A stretch of 64,000 bases of DNA from Rosellinia necatrix (taxonomy: Eukaryota; Ascomycota; Sordariomycetes; Xylariales; Xylariaceae). Shown here piece by piece: positions 1-10,895 of this stretch; positions within the stretch are counted from its first letter, which is position 1, and each line of letters begins with the position of its first letter. Under the pieces are notes generated by a model. That model was not told where the DNA came from and ran no database searches. It saw only the letters and a program-made list of their open reading frames with translations. The stretch covers positions 3,968,001-4,032,000 of the forward strand of contig JAGYVD010000006.1 in the NCBI GenBank assembly GCA_021209875.1. Direction: 5' to 3'. Made by a program: the position numbers and the translations under genes.

Positions 1-759
1 GTGCTGCTCTCCCTCATCGTCCGAGTCTCGAAATGGGTCCTGTTCCGTCTCACGAAGCACCTTGGATTTATCTTGAGTAACTACCTGTTTCCGGCGAGGA
101 AGTTCCTAATGAAATCAGCGATGGCCGTGCCCACAACTTACCAATCATGAACCACCTACCTTATATAGCATAGCAACGCGCTCTAGGCCAGGAGTATTCT
201 TGTACTCGGCCGCCCAGCCCCGGAATAGCTCTGAACACTTCTTCCGGACATCGGGATCCGATAAATCTGAGGTGCCACAGACGCGTAGACGCTCAAGGAG
301 CGGCTCGTCAATGAACGTGCGTTGGAAGCGCGGGCCAGCATTCTGAATTAGGCCATCCAGAAGGACTAAAGCTCTTAGTTGACGATGGACGTTTCCATAT
401 TTCAACTTTTTCCTCAGAGCACGGGCAGCTTCGGCAGGGCCAGACGCTTGCAATTTGATGACCTCGACAAGGTCGGGAATGCCGCTTAGGTCATCTTCCT
501 CAAAAGTCTCACTAGTAAGCCGCTCGATCGTAACTGTCACAGCCGAGTACGGCTTCTTCTGTAGCTGAAGTTAGCATCGGGGGTATCGCTCACAAGAAGG
601 TGGGGTGGCGAAGGGAAGGGGGGGGAGGGGAGGGGGGGGTGTGAGGGTTGGGCGAGCTCGTATATATTCATTGTAAAGGAACACCGAGGTTCAGACTCGT
701 GGAGGACGGAGTCTCTTTCTGAGGAATCTGAGGAGAGACAAACGTACCTGGGAGAACAT
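1..759 (-). CDS. Lsb5-type VHS-domain protein, 5' part (runs off left edge)
   Basis: Three exons are visible on the minus strand: 759-748, 558-160 and 84 to beyond the window edge. The first exon is only 12 nt (codes MFSQ) and is followed by a GTACGT donor; it joins in frame to KKPYSAVTVTIERL at a CTACAG acceptor. The central exon is an almost complete VHS domain (about residues 12-137: EDDLSGIPDLVEVIKLQ, then GNVHRQLRALVLLDGLI and SDPDVRKKCSELFRGW). The third exon continues in frame with an acidic DPFRDSDDEGE stretch. In fungi this arrangement matches Lsb5/GGA-like endocytic adaptors, which link ubiquitinated cargo to the Las17-actin machinery; the GAT domain expected next lies outside the window. 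The family call is from memory of conserved sequence. The tiny first exon is inferred from splice sites and frame. Confidence 0.85.
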
Positions 760-2170
760 GGCGAGCGCTATGGGTTGATATGGTTGGTAAGTGAGGCCAA
801 GCTCTTGACTTGTTTGGCGACTTGCATGTATCTGCTGCTATCTGCTGCTCGGGTGGGGGGGTGGACAGGCCAGATAGATTCCAAGGCTGTGTCCCTTGCT
901 TGATAACTACGGAGATGGATGCTGGAGATACGCGCTGCGGCAAAGCCTCAATCATTGGTAAGTAGAAAAGTGGGCTAGGAGCTACTAGATGGCGATTGAA
1001 TGCCTACTCTAGTAGCTATGCTGGAGAGATGTTTGGATGTGTAAACCCAGATAACTACTTAGTAGCCAGTAGAGCAGGTGTAGGGTGACGCGTCTGGGCT
1101 GCCAAAGAGTGATTATCGCGGGGTCATTGGTAGCGCCGCCTACCTGGGTGGTTCCACAGACAGGCCCGTACAGGTACCTACCTTTATAGGCAACATTAGG
1201 TAACATGAGGGCCGCAAAGTGAAGCATCGCTATTTGCTCAGGTGCCTATCCCGCAAGGGCAATCTACCAGGGCGTTAAATAATGTAGGGAAAGATAGATA
1301 ATGGAGCCTGGACCGAAGTTTTAGACATTACCATACATAGCTAAATAACCATCCCAGTTTATGATACTTCCCGCAGTCCTGTACATCCTGCTTGGTCTAG
1401 ACCATTTACGGTTTCGATGGCCCCTCCAAGTACTCTTGTAGGGCGTCAAAGATGTACTGTACATGACGTCGGCCGTGGGGTAAAGCTCTTTTGACATATA
1501 TGAATCAGATATAGTTATGCGTATAAAAGAAGGGTTGTATTGTATGGTTATACCACATTGTGCATAAAGGCAGAGCCTTGCCAAAAGTGTTGAAGGAAGG
1601 TGCATCAAAAGCGATAAAATATAAACTAGGTGCTTACCTACCTACCTAATACTACCTACCTACCTAGGTAGGTAGATACTTAGGTAATTAGGTACTGAAT
1701 AGTACCTATAGTCAGTAAAAAGTGCCCCGGACTAGGAGCGCAGGACTGGGAAGGCATACTAAGCGTAACTCTTTCCCCAGATGGTAACTTATCTTCGTCC
1801 TCTTTACCAGGAGGGTTATCCATGGCTTATATGCAAACATCTAGGTACTCAGGCATACCATCCTAATGTACCTACTAGCTATACCTAATGAACTAATAGG
1901 TAGGCGCTTAGGTAGCGTACCGTAACTTCATATTGTGGCAAGTATAGCCTTAAGCTTATAGATCTTGAAACCTGCCGCGATAATTGGCGACAGATTATTT
2001 AATCAACAGGGAAGCTGGCTTCGGGACAGGAGGCTCTGTCAACGGGGTGATATAATCGCGGCATTCGTCAAATACCACACATAACATTGACCGAAATTGG
2101 CTTAGTTAAGTAAAGTTGTAAGCGAAGCCTTGTCATCCGTATCAATTACTTTCACTCCTATCAATATCTG
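760..2170. other. Intergenic region, no recognised gene
   Basis: The upstream intron and promoter side of the VHS gene holds a long G-rich run (about 616-642). The rest contains dispersed ACCT/AGGT-rich low-complexity sequence and no open frame that resembles a protein family on either strand. The open frames present are short and look random in composition. Confidence 0.6.
1631..1695. repeat. ACCTACCT/TAGGTAGG low-complexity cluster
   Basis: A dense run of CCTACCTACC followed by its inverse TAGGTAGGTA makes an almost self-complementary tract. The same motif recurs in most long intergenic gaps of this window, for example near 5.1, 16.7, 27.8 and 62.1-62.3 kb. Confidence 0.75.
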
Positions 2171-2638
2171 ATGGCCTACGACTCCGGAGCAGAGCGACCC
2201 TCGCCATAGTCCCGCCGGTGTGTTCCATGCATCTCCCGGGGGCTATGTCAATGTTGGACGAAAACGAGCAGCCAAGTATAATCCAACACTAGCAGAAAAG
2301 AGGCTATTGAAAATACGGACACTAATGATGAGGGGCGTGATTCGAACGACTAGTATCCTCTGGACGACGATATTGCTCTGTTCCTTGCCGATCCTTCCAT
2401 TTTCGTGTAGGAAAGATATGTACCTCCTTCTAGTGTGCAAGGATGGAACCATGATTCGCGATCCGCTACAGAATATGACCCAAGCCTCGGGTGCTCGCCT
2501 CCTAATCCCCAAGAAACCGATACGGACGCCGCCAAGTCAGAACAGGTCCCTGCAGCATGGCAACTCGATGGTTCGGAGGATGCTCTAAATGAAGACATTG
2601 ATTGGATGACCGTACTAGCCAATGTGAATACAAACTAA
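2171..2638 (+). pseudogene. Decayed reading frame of unknown identity
   Basis: One forward frame reads MAYDSGAERPSP and then, interrupted by several stops, acidic protein-like stretches such as TNDEGRDSND, LDDDIALFLADPSIF and finally an uninterrupted 67-codon tail ending EDIDWMTVLANVNTN and a stop at 2638. The Asp/Glu-rich composition looks coding-derived, and adjacent frames hold similar fragments, as expected from point mutations and small indels. No intron arrangement I tried removes the stops. I do not recognise a family. It could instead be a short lineage-specific gene using only the last open stretch (2435-2638). Confidence 0.25.
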
Positions 2639-3213
2639 AACCGTTCGTCTCTTGTTTATTGCCTGAATTTAAAAGGAAAACTAAGGTCAAGGAAAGAAGA
2701 GAATTACATCCCGGACCGACGGCTAAACTTCCTACTTATACATACAACAGTCCATTCATTATGTGACTGACCGCTGCATTTCACTACCTTCCTACTGGCA
2801 CCTACCGGGGCTATTTACTACTACCTGGCTGCACTAGTTGCTACCTAGGTACCCTTCGGTACCTGCAACTCGGCTAATCAGGGGCCAGCATGGCTGTGGG
2901 TCATGACATCTGGTTTATATTCAAACCAATGGTTAATTAATATAATTTTGTGACTAGTTATGTTTTTTGTTTATTATACACGTGTACTCATGCCTTGATG
3001 ACTAGGCACCTCTACAAAACAAATCTGATCCTTCTTGACCGGGCTCTTCCATCGTTTGGAAGGTGCAGGATTCAAGAGCGGTATACTCGGAGATGCTGCT
3101 TAGCTAGCACTGTTCGACGGGTTATCCGCATCCATAAACGGCGAAGTGGGGTGAAGCTCCAGCGTGTTTAGATTCTCTGGTGACTAGGGGAGGCTGGTAG
3201 CTTGGGAAGCCTC
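2639..3213. other. Intergenic region, nothing recognised
   Basis: AT-rich spacer with several CTACCT/TAGGTA elements around 2800-2870. I see no supported gene. Confidence 0.5.
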
Positions 3214-4598
3214 TTAGTCTTTGAAATCCTCTGGTAACGGCAATTGATCAATGGCCGAGCAGATTCTTTCAAAGTGCCGTGGCATCCAAATGTCGTAAAT
3301 ATTCTTTGTGAACCGGTATGTAGTCCACTTCTCTTTTCCATGGAGCTCTGTAAAATTAAATCCACGAATGAAGTGGCGGTAATACTTTGTGTTTTTCCCG
3401 TCGATTATTGGATAATATCCGTATAGTCTTACGCCGCAAGAGTCGTGCGATATGGAGAAGGCGAGGATCTGGCGGTGGACATCACCCTCGCGCTCAACGA
3501 GGCGAAAAAGCTCGACGACGGCTCGTGCCGCCAAGGTCATGCTGTGGGCATTCTGGCGGTCCGCCACCTCCAGCGCCCCGGCGCCACACTGTACCTCGCA
3601 CGTAAGGAATGGAAAGAGCATATAGTACGTGGCCATAAAGAACGACAAATCGCCATCGAGATACTCGCCGAGAAATAGCGACAGTCTGGTGAGCTGGTCG
3701 GCTGTAAATGCTTCCATCTGGAACCCAACAGAGTAATCTGGCTGCGGGCGGATCTCCGTCAAAGGGATTGAGTTGTTCCAACCCTCATTGGTGCTTTCTG
3801 TTAGGATGGCAAGGTGTTTGTTCTTGTTGTAGAGGGCAAGCGTTTCTGCCGAAGGGACAAGGAGACGGGATACATCTGAGATGACCCTCTCTTCGTTCTT
3901 TCCCTGCAGATTATCACAAGCCTTCTCAAAAATAGAGCCATCATCATCATTATCATCATCAAAGATGGATCCCTTCGGAGTTGGCTGAATACTGTCTAGT
4001 AAATCTCGGCAAGTCTGCTGGCTCTCGTCCGCGATGCCTTCCTTTGCTGCTCGCATATATGTTCCCCTCATCTCAAGGAGCATTTGGTAGCGCGCATCTC
4101 GGTATGGCGTGTTTTTCTCCTCGCGCGGCCTCTAGTCGCTCTTCGATCGCTTACGTCCAGGGATAGTCAATGACCGCTGTCGCGCCAGGATGCGCTCCTT
4201 GGCGGTGGGCTCGAAGACCTCCCTTGGCCAGTGCCCTTTCTTTCTCCAGAAATCGACCGGGTTATTAGGGTTGACGTCGTCTACTGTGGCGTCGCCAGGG
4301 TAGTCGTCAGCGACAGATGGTCTTTTGGGTGGTATAGGGCCGGAATGGCGGGCATCATCGACGAGTTGTGCTTGCCTTTGGCCTTGGATGGGAGCCATTT
4401 CGGACGACGTATGATATGATTTTCGACGCTGACGTTTATGTTCATGTGTCGGGAGGTGTTGGTCTATTTATCGTCAGTTCTTCTTGTCAGCCATAGTCCG
4501 ATGGTCGGCGGTTCATGCAACATACCCTGATCCTCTAGACGGTCATCCTCTAGATGGTGCGGCCTTTTGGGGGCGCCCTGGGCTCGAGTGTGAACCAT
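3214..4598 (-). pseudogene. DUF7924-type protein gene interrupted by one in-frame TAG
   Basis: Two exons are modelled: 4598-4526 (MVHTRAQGAPKRPHHLE...) and 4463-3214, joined across a 62-nt GTATGT...AATAG intron in frame. The protein would be about 440 codons. The C-terminal half matches the fungal DUF7924 family, which I regard as PD-(D/E)XK-nuclease-like: VPSAETLALY, PQPDYSVGF, FFMATYYMLFPFLTCE, DRQNAHSMTLAARAVVELFR, and ENI-type end DIWMPRHFERICSAIDQLP. The basic N-terminal part contains NPVDFWRKKGHWP, also typical. Codon 135 (4134-4132) is TAG; the frame is otherwise open to the normal stop at 3214. The expected E-x-K of the nuclease core reads EVQ here, so the catalytic Lys also seems lost. 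It is either a young pseudogene, a read-through gene, or a shortened protein starting at Met 4083. Confidence 0.75.
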
Positions 4599-5415
4599 GG
4601 TGGCAACATACAACATACAGGTGGGAAGAGAGATGGGAGAAAAGAGATGGATCAATGGATTTAGCTGTTGTATGATGGGAGCTGGCCCCCCGCGCGGTCA
4701 GGGACAATTGACGGCGACTAACGATCCTCTTATGTTACCGCGCGCTCCTCCACGCACAACAGCACCCACGCCTCCACGCGCACACGGTCTACGCGTGACG
4801 AGCTTGCGGGGGAATGCTGGCGCGAATGCTAGCCGAGATGCTGTGTGTACCCCAGGTGGGGGGAGGCGGGGAGAGCTCGGGAAGAGGTTAGCTAGCCGGT
4901 GAGTTAGTTAGTTGGCAGGCTCCTATGGACACAGATTCGTTGACAAGCCGTGGTATGGTGACGTGTGATACCGAGATAATACGAGTGAAGTGCAAATACA
5001 AGTGAGGTGCAAATACAAGTGAGGTGCAAATACAAGCGAGGTGCGGATACGGGCGAGGTGTAAATATGGGCGAGGTGCAATATAAGTGAGGTGATACAAT
5101 GATCTATGGTAGGTACTACTAGCTACCTAGAGGGGTAGGCACTTAGGTAGGTAGTTTCCAAAGGCCTATTACAGGGCAATCGCCTGCCATATCGACAACT
5201 GCTAGATTAGGTAGGTACCTAGGCCCTCTGGCAGGTGCCAATGAACAGGCCGCTGTTGTCGTATTTCCTTCGGTAGGTTAGCTACTACCTAGTCATATCC
5301 AATACATTAATGCTTGCCCACCTAACTACATTGTAGATCTTGGGAGCCGATTTCGTCACTCCGCATGTGCATCCACCTTAACATGTTGAAGAACTCATGT
5401 CTCGTCTTTACTTCC
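4599..5415. other. Intergenic region with minisatellite
   Basis: Spacer between the DUF7924 gene and the PKS 3' end. It holds a 17-bp tandem repeat (listed separately) and TAGGTA-type elements at about 5110-5290. No gene is recognised. Confidence 0.6.
4985..5094 (+). repeat. 17-bp tandem repeat (minisatellite), ~6.5 units
   Basis: Units of the form GTGAGGTGCAAATACAA repeat head to tail. The first three units are nearly identical and the later ones drift (GCGAGGTGCGGATACGG, GCGAGGTGTAAATATGG), and the last complete unit is 16 bp. The array lies about 320 bp beyond the PKS stop codon. Confidence 0.85.
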
Positions 5416-8400
5416 CTACTTGGCTGCAACCGTCATAAAGTGCTTCACGAGATGGTCTAAGGTCGGGCACTTCCAGACCAGTGTTGGCTCCATTTTGACT
5501 TTCAGACTCTTCTGAACTTTGGTCCTAAAAGACACCGTCATCACAGAATCCATTCCCATCTCTGACAAGGGTAGCGAAGGATCGACATGCGGATCGGTAA
5601 TTCCAAGAGTTGCCGCCACGGCTGAAGTGAGCGCCGTCCGGATGTAGGCTTCGAGTTCATGCCCTGATGTAGGTCTTTGTTCACGCGCGTTGCCGGGGCT
5701 AGACGACCGCTGCCCAGCATCCCGGCCCACCATCGCTGCCGGTCGTCGCGTCGCAATGTCTTGGAGGATGGCGTGGGGTGGCTGCTCGTCGGAATCAAGC
5801 GCCAAAGCTCGCATTATGACACCATGGCCCGTATCGAGATAGAAAAGGCGTTCCCAGCCCATAAATGCCTCTTCCGTGGTGATATCCGAGATCCCCCGCG
5901 CCTCGAGTTCGGCGTTGATGTATTCCGTACTGGCCGCCATGCCGAGCCCGCGCCAGCTTGTCCAGAGGATAGACAGGGCATTGTCTCCCCGACTTCTGCG
6001 CCTCTCGGCCAAGGCATCGAGGAATGAGTTTGCGCTGGCGTAGGAAGCTTGGCCCGGGAAGCCGAGTAGTTGACCACAGGAGGAGAACAGGGTGAAGAAG
6101 TCGAGGGAACCCGGTGGGAATAGTCTGTCGAGATGAAGCGCGCCGTTAATCTTCGGCGCTAGGACGCTGTCAAAGGCTTCTTTGGTGATCTCTTCGATGC
6201 GTTGGTCATACAAGACCCCGGCGGCGTGGATTACCCCCTTCACTGCCGGAAGCGAAAGATTATCGATTGCTTCGGCTAAACTAACATCAGCATTTGCTTT
6301 GCTTATGTCAACAGCGATCACATGGACTGAGGCGCCAATGTTTTCTAACTCGGTGATCTTTCTGAGTATTTCCCAAGATTCGTGTGATTCCTTCCACTCG
6401 CGACGAGGTGGGAGCTTCCGGCGAGATACGAGAATGAGGCGCCGCGCGCCAGATGCACACAGCCATCTAGCCGTTTCAAGACCCAGGGCCCCGAGACCGC
6501 CAGTGATCAAATACGTGCCGCTCGGATGAACCAAATCACCGCTCGGTCCGTGGCCCCTCCTTGGACCGGCTTCTGGGAATGGCCGTAGACGCGCTGTTCT
6601 TGCAATGTCATCCTGGTATCGAACGACGTCTTGGCCCTGAATGTATTTGAGTCCTGTCAAGGGGAACGTGGTGTGTTTTTCCAGCTCGAACAAGCCTCCC
6701 CAGATATGAGGTAGTTCGGATTTCATGATGCGGGATAGCCCATAGAGCGGTGCACTACCCAACGCACTACAATAGGTTTGGTCGATTAATGAGAAAAGCC
6801 TCCCTGTCGAGCCGGAAGCGGCCATGACCTTTGCGATAGACACAAGGGTTTCACATGATCCCGACGCCGCTGCCGCTATTCCCTCAATGGTTGAGTCGGC
6901 ATTATGTGCGAAGTGGATAACGATTGAAGTAGAACTGAGCCTTTGTAAATCAGCCGCTTCACGAATACGGGATGTTGTGTACCCTTTGGCGACTACGTGT
7001 TCTTCGTGGCGATCCAAGATGTAGCCGGGGATGGAATCATGAACCAGGAATACGATGTGTCGGAAAGCCAAAGGAGTCTCAGCGAACGGAACTGGAACCC
7101 AAGCAATGCGGTGAACTAACCCCTTCGTACTTTTGCGGGAGAGCTGATCAGCCTCTATTCCAGCGAAAGCCATGGCTTGGAACAAGACCATCACCAGGCC
7201 GTTCTCATCACAGATGAAAATATCGGCAGCAGCACCCGTCTTGGACGTTCTCTTACAATACACATACCCGACTTTTAGAGTGGTCATTGAACCAAACACT
7301 CTAACGTAGCCAATCGAGGTTGGCATTCGCAGAAGAGGCTGTCGATGGAAAACGGTGGAGGCGATAGAAGTGGCCGCGTCCATGATGGATGCGCCCAGGT
7401 CTTCAATCCCTGACAGCTCATCTGGGTTTGTGTCGACCTTTGCCAGCATCTCATAGTCATTTGCCACATGATCCAGGACTTTCCAGGGGAGAGCCATTTC
7501 TGGTACACCCAAATTGGCCAGGTAATCGGCCGAGAAGCTGTGAGGAAGAACCTCGGATAGTCGTTCCTTAAGGAGCGTCAGATCTAGAGTGATTGAAGGT
7601 GGGCCATCTACAATCGGAGCCACATCGCTAGTGGTATTGACAAGCCATGACCCTCTGCCAGTTGCTTCAGTCAGCCTTGATCGGAGCGATATTTGACGGC
7701 CGTCGAGAAGAATTTGAAGTTCTCGAGGCGGGGATACCACCACAGGCACTTTCAGAGATACGTTTTTCAGGCAATGGTCAACCGACTCGATGGCGCGGAG
7801 GAAGGTATTAATAAGGATGGCGGCGGGGACAATTTCTGAGCCGTGGAGCGGATGTGACCCAGGGTACGGCCTGTTCGCCTCCTCCAAATGGGTTTGAAAG
7901 AGCACGTTTTCGGTTCCCCATATTATGGTACGAGAGCCAAGGAGGTTGTTGGAGCCAGGGTGATGAGATGCCACTTGGCCTAAGGGAACGGCCGTCACTC
8001 TTCGCCAATAGGGCTCGTGAGACCATGAAGTACGAGGTACACCAGGATGCCATGGTCGACTATGCGGGTCTGTGTATGCTACTCGGCAGCCGAAACAGTG
8101 GAGTTTTCCAACACAATTGAGAATGCTCTTCATCGCCGGCTGGTTTCTTGTCATTGTGGGTAGCAATATTGTGTTGGTGAGACCTTCAGATTCTAAGGTT
8201 TCATTGATAGAATTCAAGATAATAGGGTGGCCAGAAACTTCGACGAAAGCTCTGTACCCATCCTCGGCTATGCTTTTGATGGCACGACGTAGGAGAACCG
8301 GTCGAATCATATTACCGACCCAATATTCGATATCACGATGCTCTTTTGAGCGCGAATCTGCCGCAGACGTCGAGTAGAGGGGTATCCGAGATGGCATTGG

Positions 8401-10895
8401 GCAAATCTGGCCATCTATACTTTGGCGTAGCGGCGCTACCAAATCTCCTAGCAATCGGCTATGGAATGGTATGTCACACCGGACCATTTTGAAATGAACG
8501 TTGGTTTGTGCCATTTCCGTAGAGAGCCTAGATAGAGCTTCAGATGATCCGGCGATTACGCATGATTCGGGGGAGGCGTCGACAGCAACATCTACTTCGG
8601 CGAACTCGCCTAGGCTCGACTTCATCTTTTGCGCGCTCATACCTACCAACGCCATTCCGCCATGGCCAATTACACGTCTGAAGAGACGTGCTCGCCTACA
8701 GACGAAGAGCGCACCTTCTCTCAGAGTCAACACTCCAGCCACGACCGAGGCAGCGGTCTCGCCAAGGGAGTGTCCCACGACGGCGGACGGTGCTCCGGCC
8801 ACCTGCAAGAGCACTGCAGCTAGACCAACGTGCATACAAAAAGTCATAACTTGTATTTCGTCGGTTCGTTCAACGGTGTTATTCAGAAGTGCCTCGATAA
8901 GAGAGAAGTCTAACTCTTGCTGGACTATGGGCTCCAACTCTCGGACAACACCGGCGAAGGTAGGATTGCTTTCATACAACTCCTTTCCCATTGAGGGCCA
9001 ATGTGACCCATGACCTGGGGAGCTGTCAGTGTTTCTTGCTTAATAGGAAGGCGCCCTCAAAATGGAAAATCCCAACAATAAATAGGGTGTTGATGACCAC
9101 GCATATACTAACCTGAGAAGACCCAGACTACTCCCTTGCGAGCTCCATCGGATGATATGCGATTTTGTATAGTAAATGGGTGCTCAAGGCCTTCTGCAAG
9201 CCTTTCAAAGGCTGATGTCGCCTCGTCTCTACTAGCAGCAACTATGGAAGCCCTGAATCTATGATGAGCACGACGGCTAGCCAATGTAGTGGCGACTTCT
9301 TGCAATGAACCACCAGGTCCCGGGGACCGAAGCCATCGGGCAAATAGTCGCGCAATTTCAGGTAACCGATTTTCCTGCGGGCCAGATATCAGCAGTAAGA
9401 CTGGACTGTCGTCAGGCTCAGGTATGGCTTCGCAGCCTAGAGGAGCACTTGATGGACTAGCTTCTAGGATCGCATGTGACACGGTTCCGCTATACCCATA
9501 TGATGCTACGGCCGCTCTTGCAGGGCTTCCAGAGCGTTTAATCAATTCCGTAGCTTCTTTGTGGACTTGGAGCCCGTTTCTATCCCAGTCAATTTCGGAA
9601 TTTGGCTTCTCGAGGTTTACCTGGCCCGGAACCAGCCCGTGCTGAACAACCTTGACGGCCTTAATAAGACCGAGCACTCCAGCTCCGGCTTCTAAATGGC
9701 CAATATTAGACTTGATAGAGCCTATGGTGCAGGGGTAGGAACGGTCTGTTCCTCCGCTGGTTCCGTATACTTGAGAAATAGCATTCACTTCAGTAGGGTC
9801 GCCAAGTGGTGTGCTTGTTGCGTGAGCTTCGACGTACGAGATGCTCTCAGCAGTTATCTTAGCATCCTTCAAGGCTTTCCGTGCTACAAGGCACTGCGCG
9901 GCCGCACTAGGAGCCATGATTCCGGCGGTTTGACCGTCGGCGCACACAGCGGTTCCTTTCAGGATACCGTGAATCTGATCCCCGTCTGCGATAGCGTTGT
10001 CGAGGCGCTTGAGGACTACAATGCCGGTTCCCTCGCCTCGACCGTAACCGGAAGCTGAGTCATCGAACGACCTGCATTTCCCGTCGGCCGATAGAGCGCC
10101 GGCCTTGTCGAGGACCTGAGTCAGGGCGGGCCCTATAACGGCATTTACGCCACCCGCAATTGCCAACCGTGTCTCTCCGGCCAGTAATGCTTGGCGAGCT
10201 TGGTGGACGGCCACCAGAGAGGAAGCACACGCAGCATCTACGGCAATGCTCGGTCCCATTAAATTGAAATGATACGAGATGCGACCAGGCACGCCACAAT
10301 AAGCCGTACCAACTCCCATGTGAGCCTCAATGTTCTGCAGGTCTTCTAGCATAAGTCTGCTATAGTCGTCGGAGTCTACGCCCATGAAAACGGCTGTGTC
10401 ACTGCCGGAAAGGTGATCAGGCGAGATACCGGCGTCTTCCAGAGCCTCCCACGCCACCTCCAAGGCGATTCGCTGCTGGGGATCGATCTGTTCAGCTTCC
10501 CGAGGAGCTATCCCGAAAAATGCGGCATCAAAATCCTCCAGTCTGTCTAGGAAATACCCTTTGGTTGTCGTCTTTTTCAGCACTTCCGCATTCCGCGGGT
10601 GCCTGCTGTGATAGGGCTCCCATCTCATGGGGGGTATCTCTCCGGCAGCGTCCCCCTTCCGTAAGAGGAAATCCCATAACTGGTTCGGCGAGTTGTTGCC
10701 CCCTGGGACACGGCACGCCATGCCGATTATGGCGACATCTCTTAAAGCGCCTTCTTGGTTTAGGTTGTCGTTAACACTCGTTGCAAGAGGCGTGGTTGCC
10801 TGGAAAGACGACTGCTCTTCTTCCATAAGAGAAAATGCCATCGCCGGGGTGGTAGATAGCAGGGGCGACGGCGGCGTAGCAGCAGGCGAAATCAC
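5416..10895 (-). CDS. Partially reducing iterative type I polyketide synthase (6-methylsalicylic acid synthase type)
   Basis: Two exons, 10895-9113 and 9014-5416, are joined across a 98-nt intron that restores the AT start [18 protein letters not shown]; the model gives 1793 aa, the usual size for 6-MSA synthases. Domain order: KS (about 52-480; DAACASS with Cys223, [22 protein letters not shown]), AT (about 590-900; [11 protein letters not shown], Ser677), a DH-like/thiohydrolase region ([12 protein letters not shown] near 980), KR ([11 protein letters not shown] near 1440) and a C-terminal carrier protein ([11 protein letters not shown], phosphopantetheine Ser1751). No methyltransferase, enoyl reductase or thioesterase is visible. 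This KS-AT-TH-KR-ACP order and the motif details fit synthases that make 6-MSA from one acetyl- and three malonyl-CoA with one ketoreduction. Mellein-type relatives share the layout, so the exact product is inferred mainly from the decarboxylase and P450 across the divergent promoter. Confidence 0.93.

Noticed and set aside
4132..4154. A GT...AG stretch that would splice out the TAG of the DUF7924 gene
   Set aside because: It is 23 nt, too short for a spliceosomal intron, and removing it would break the reading frame.
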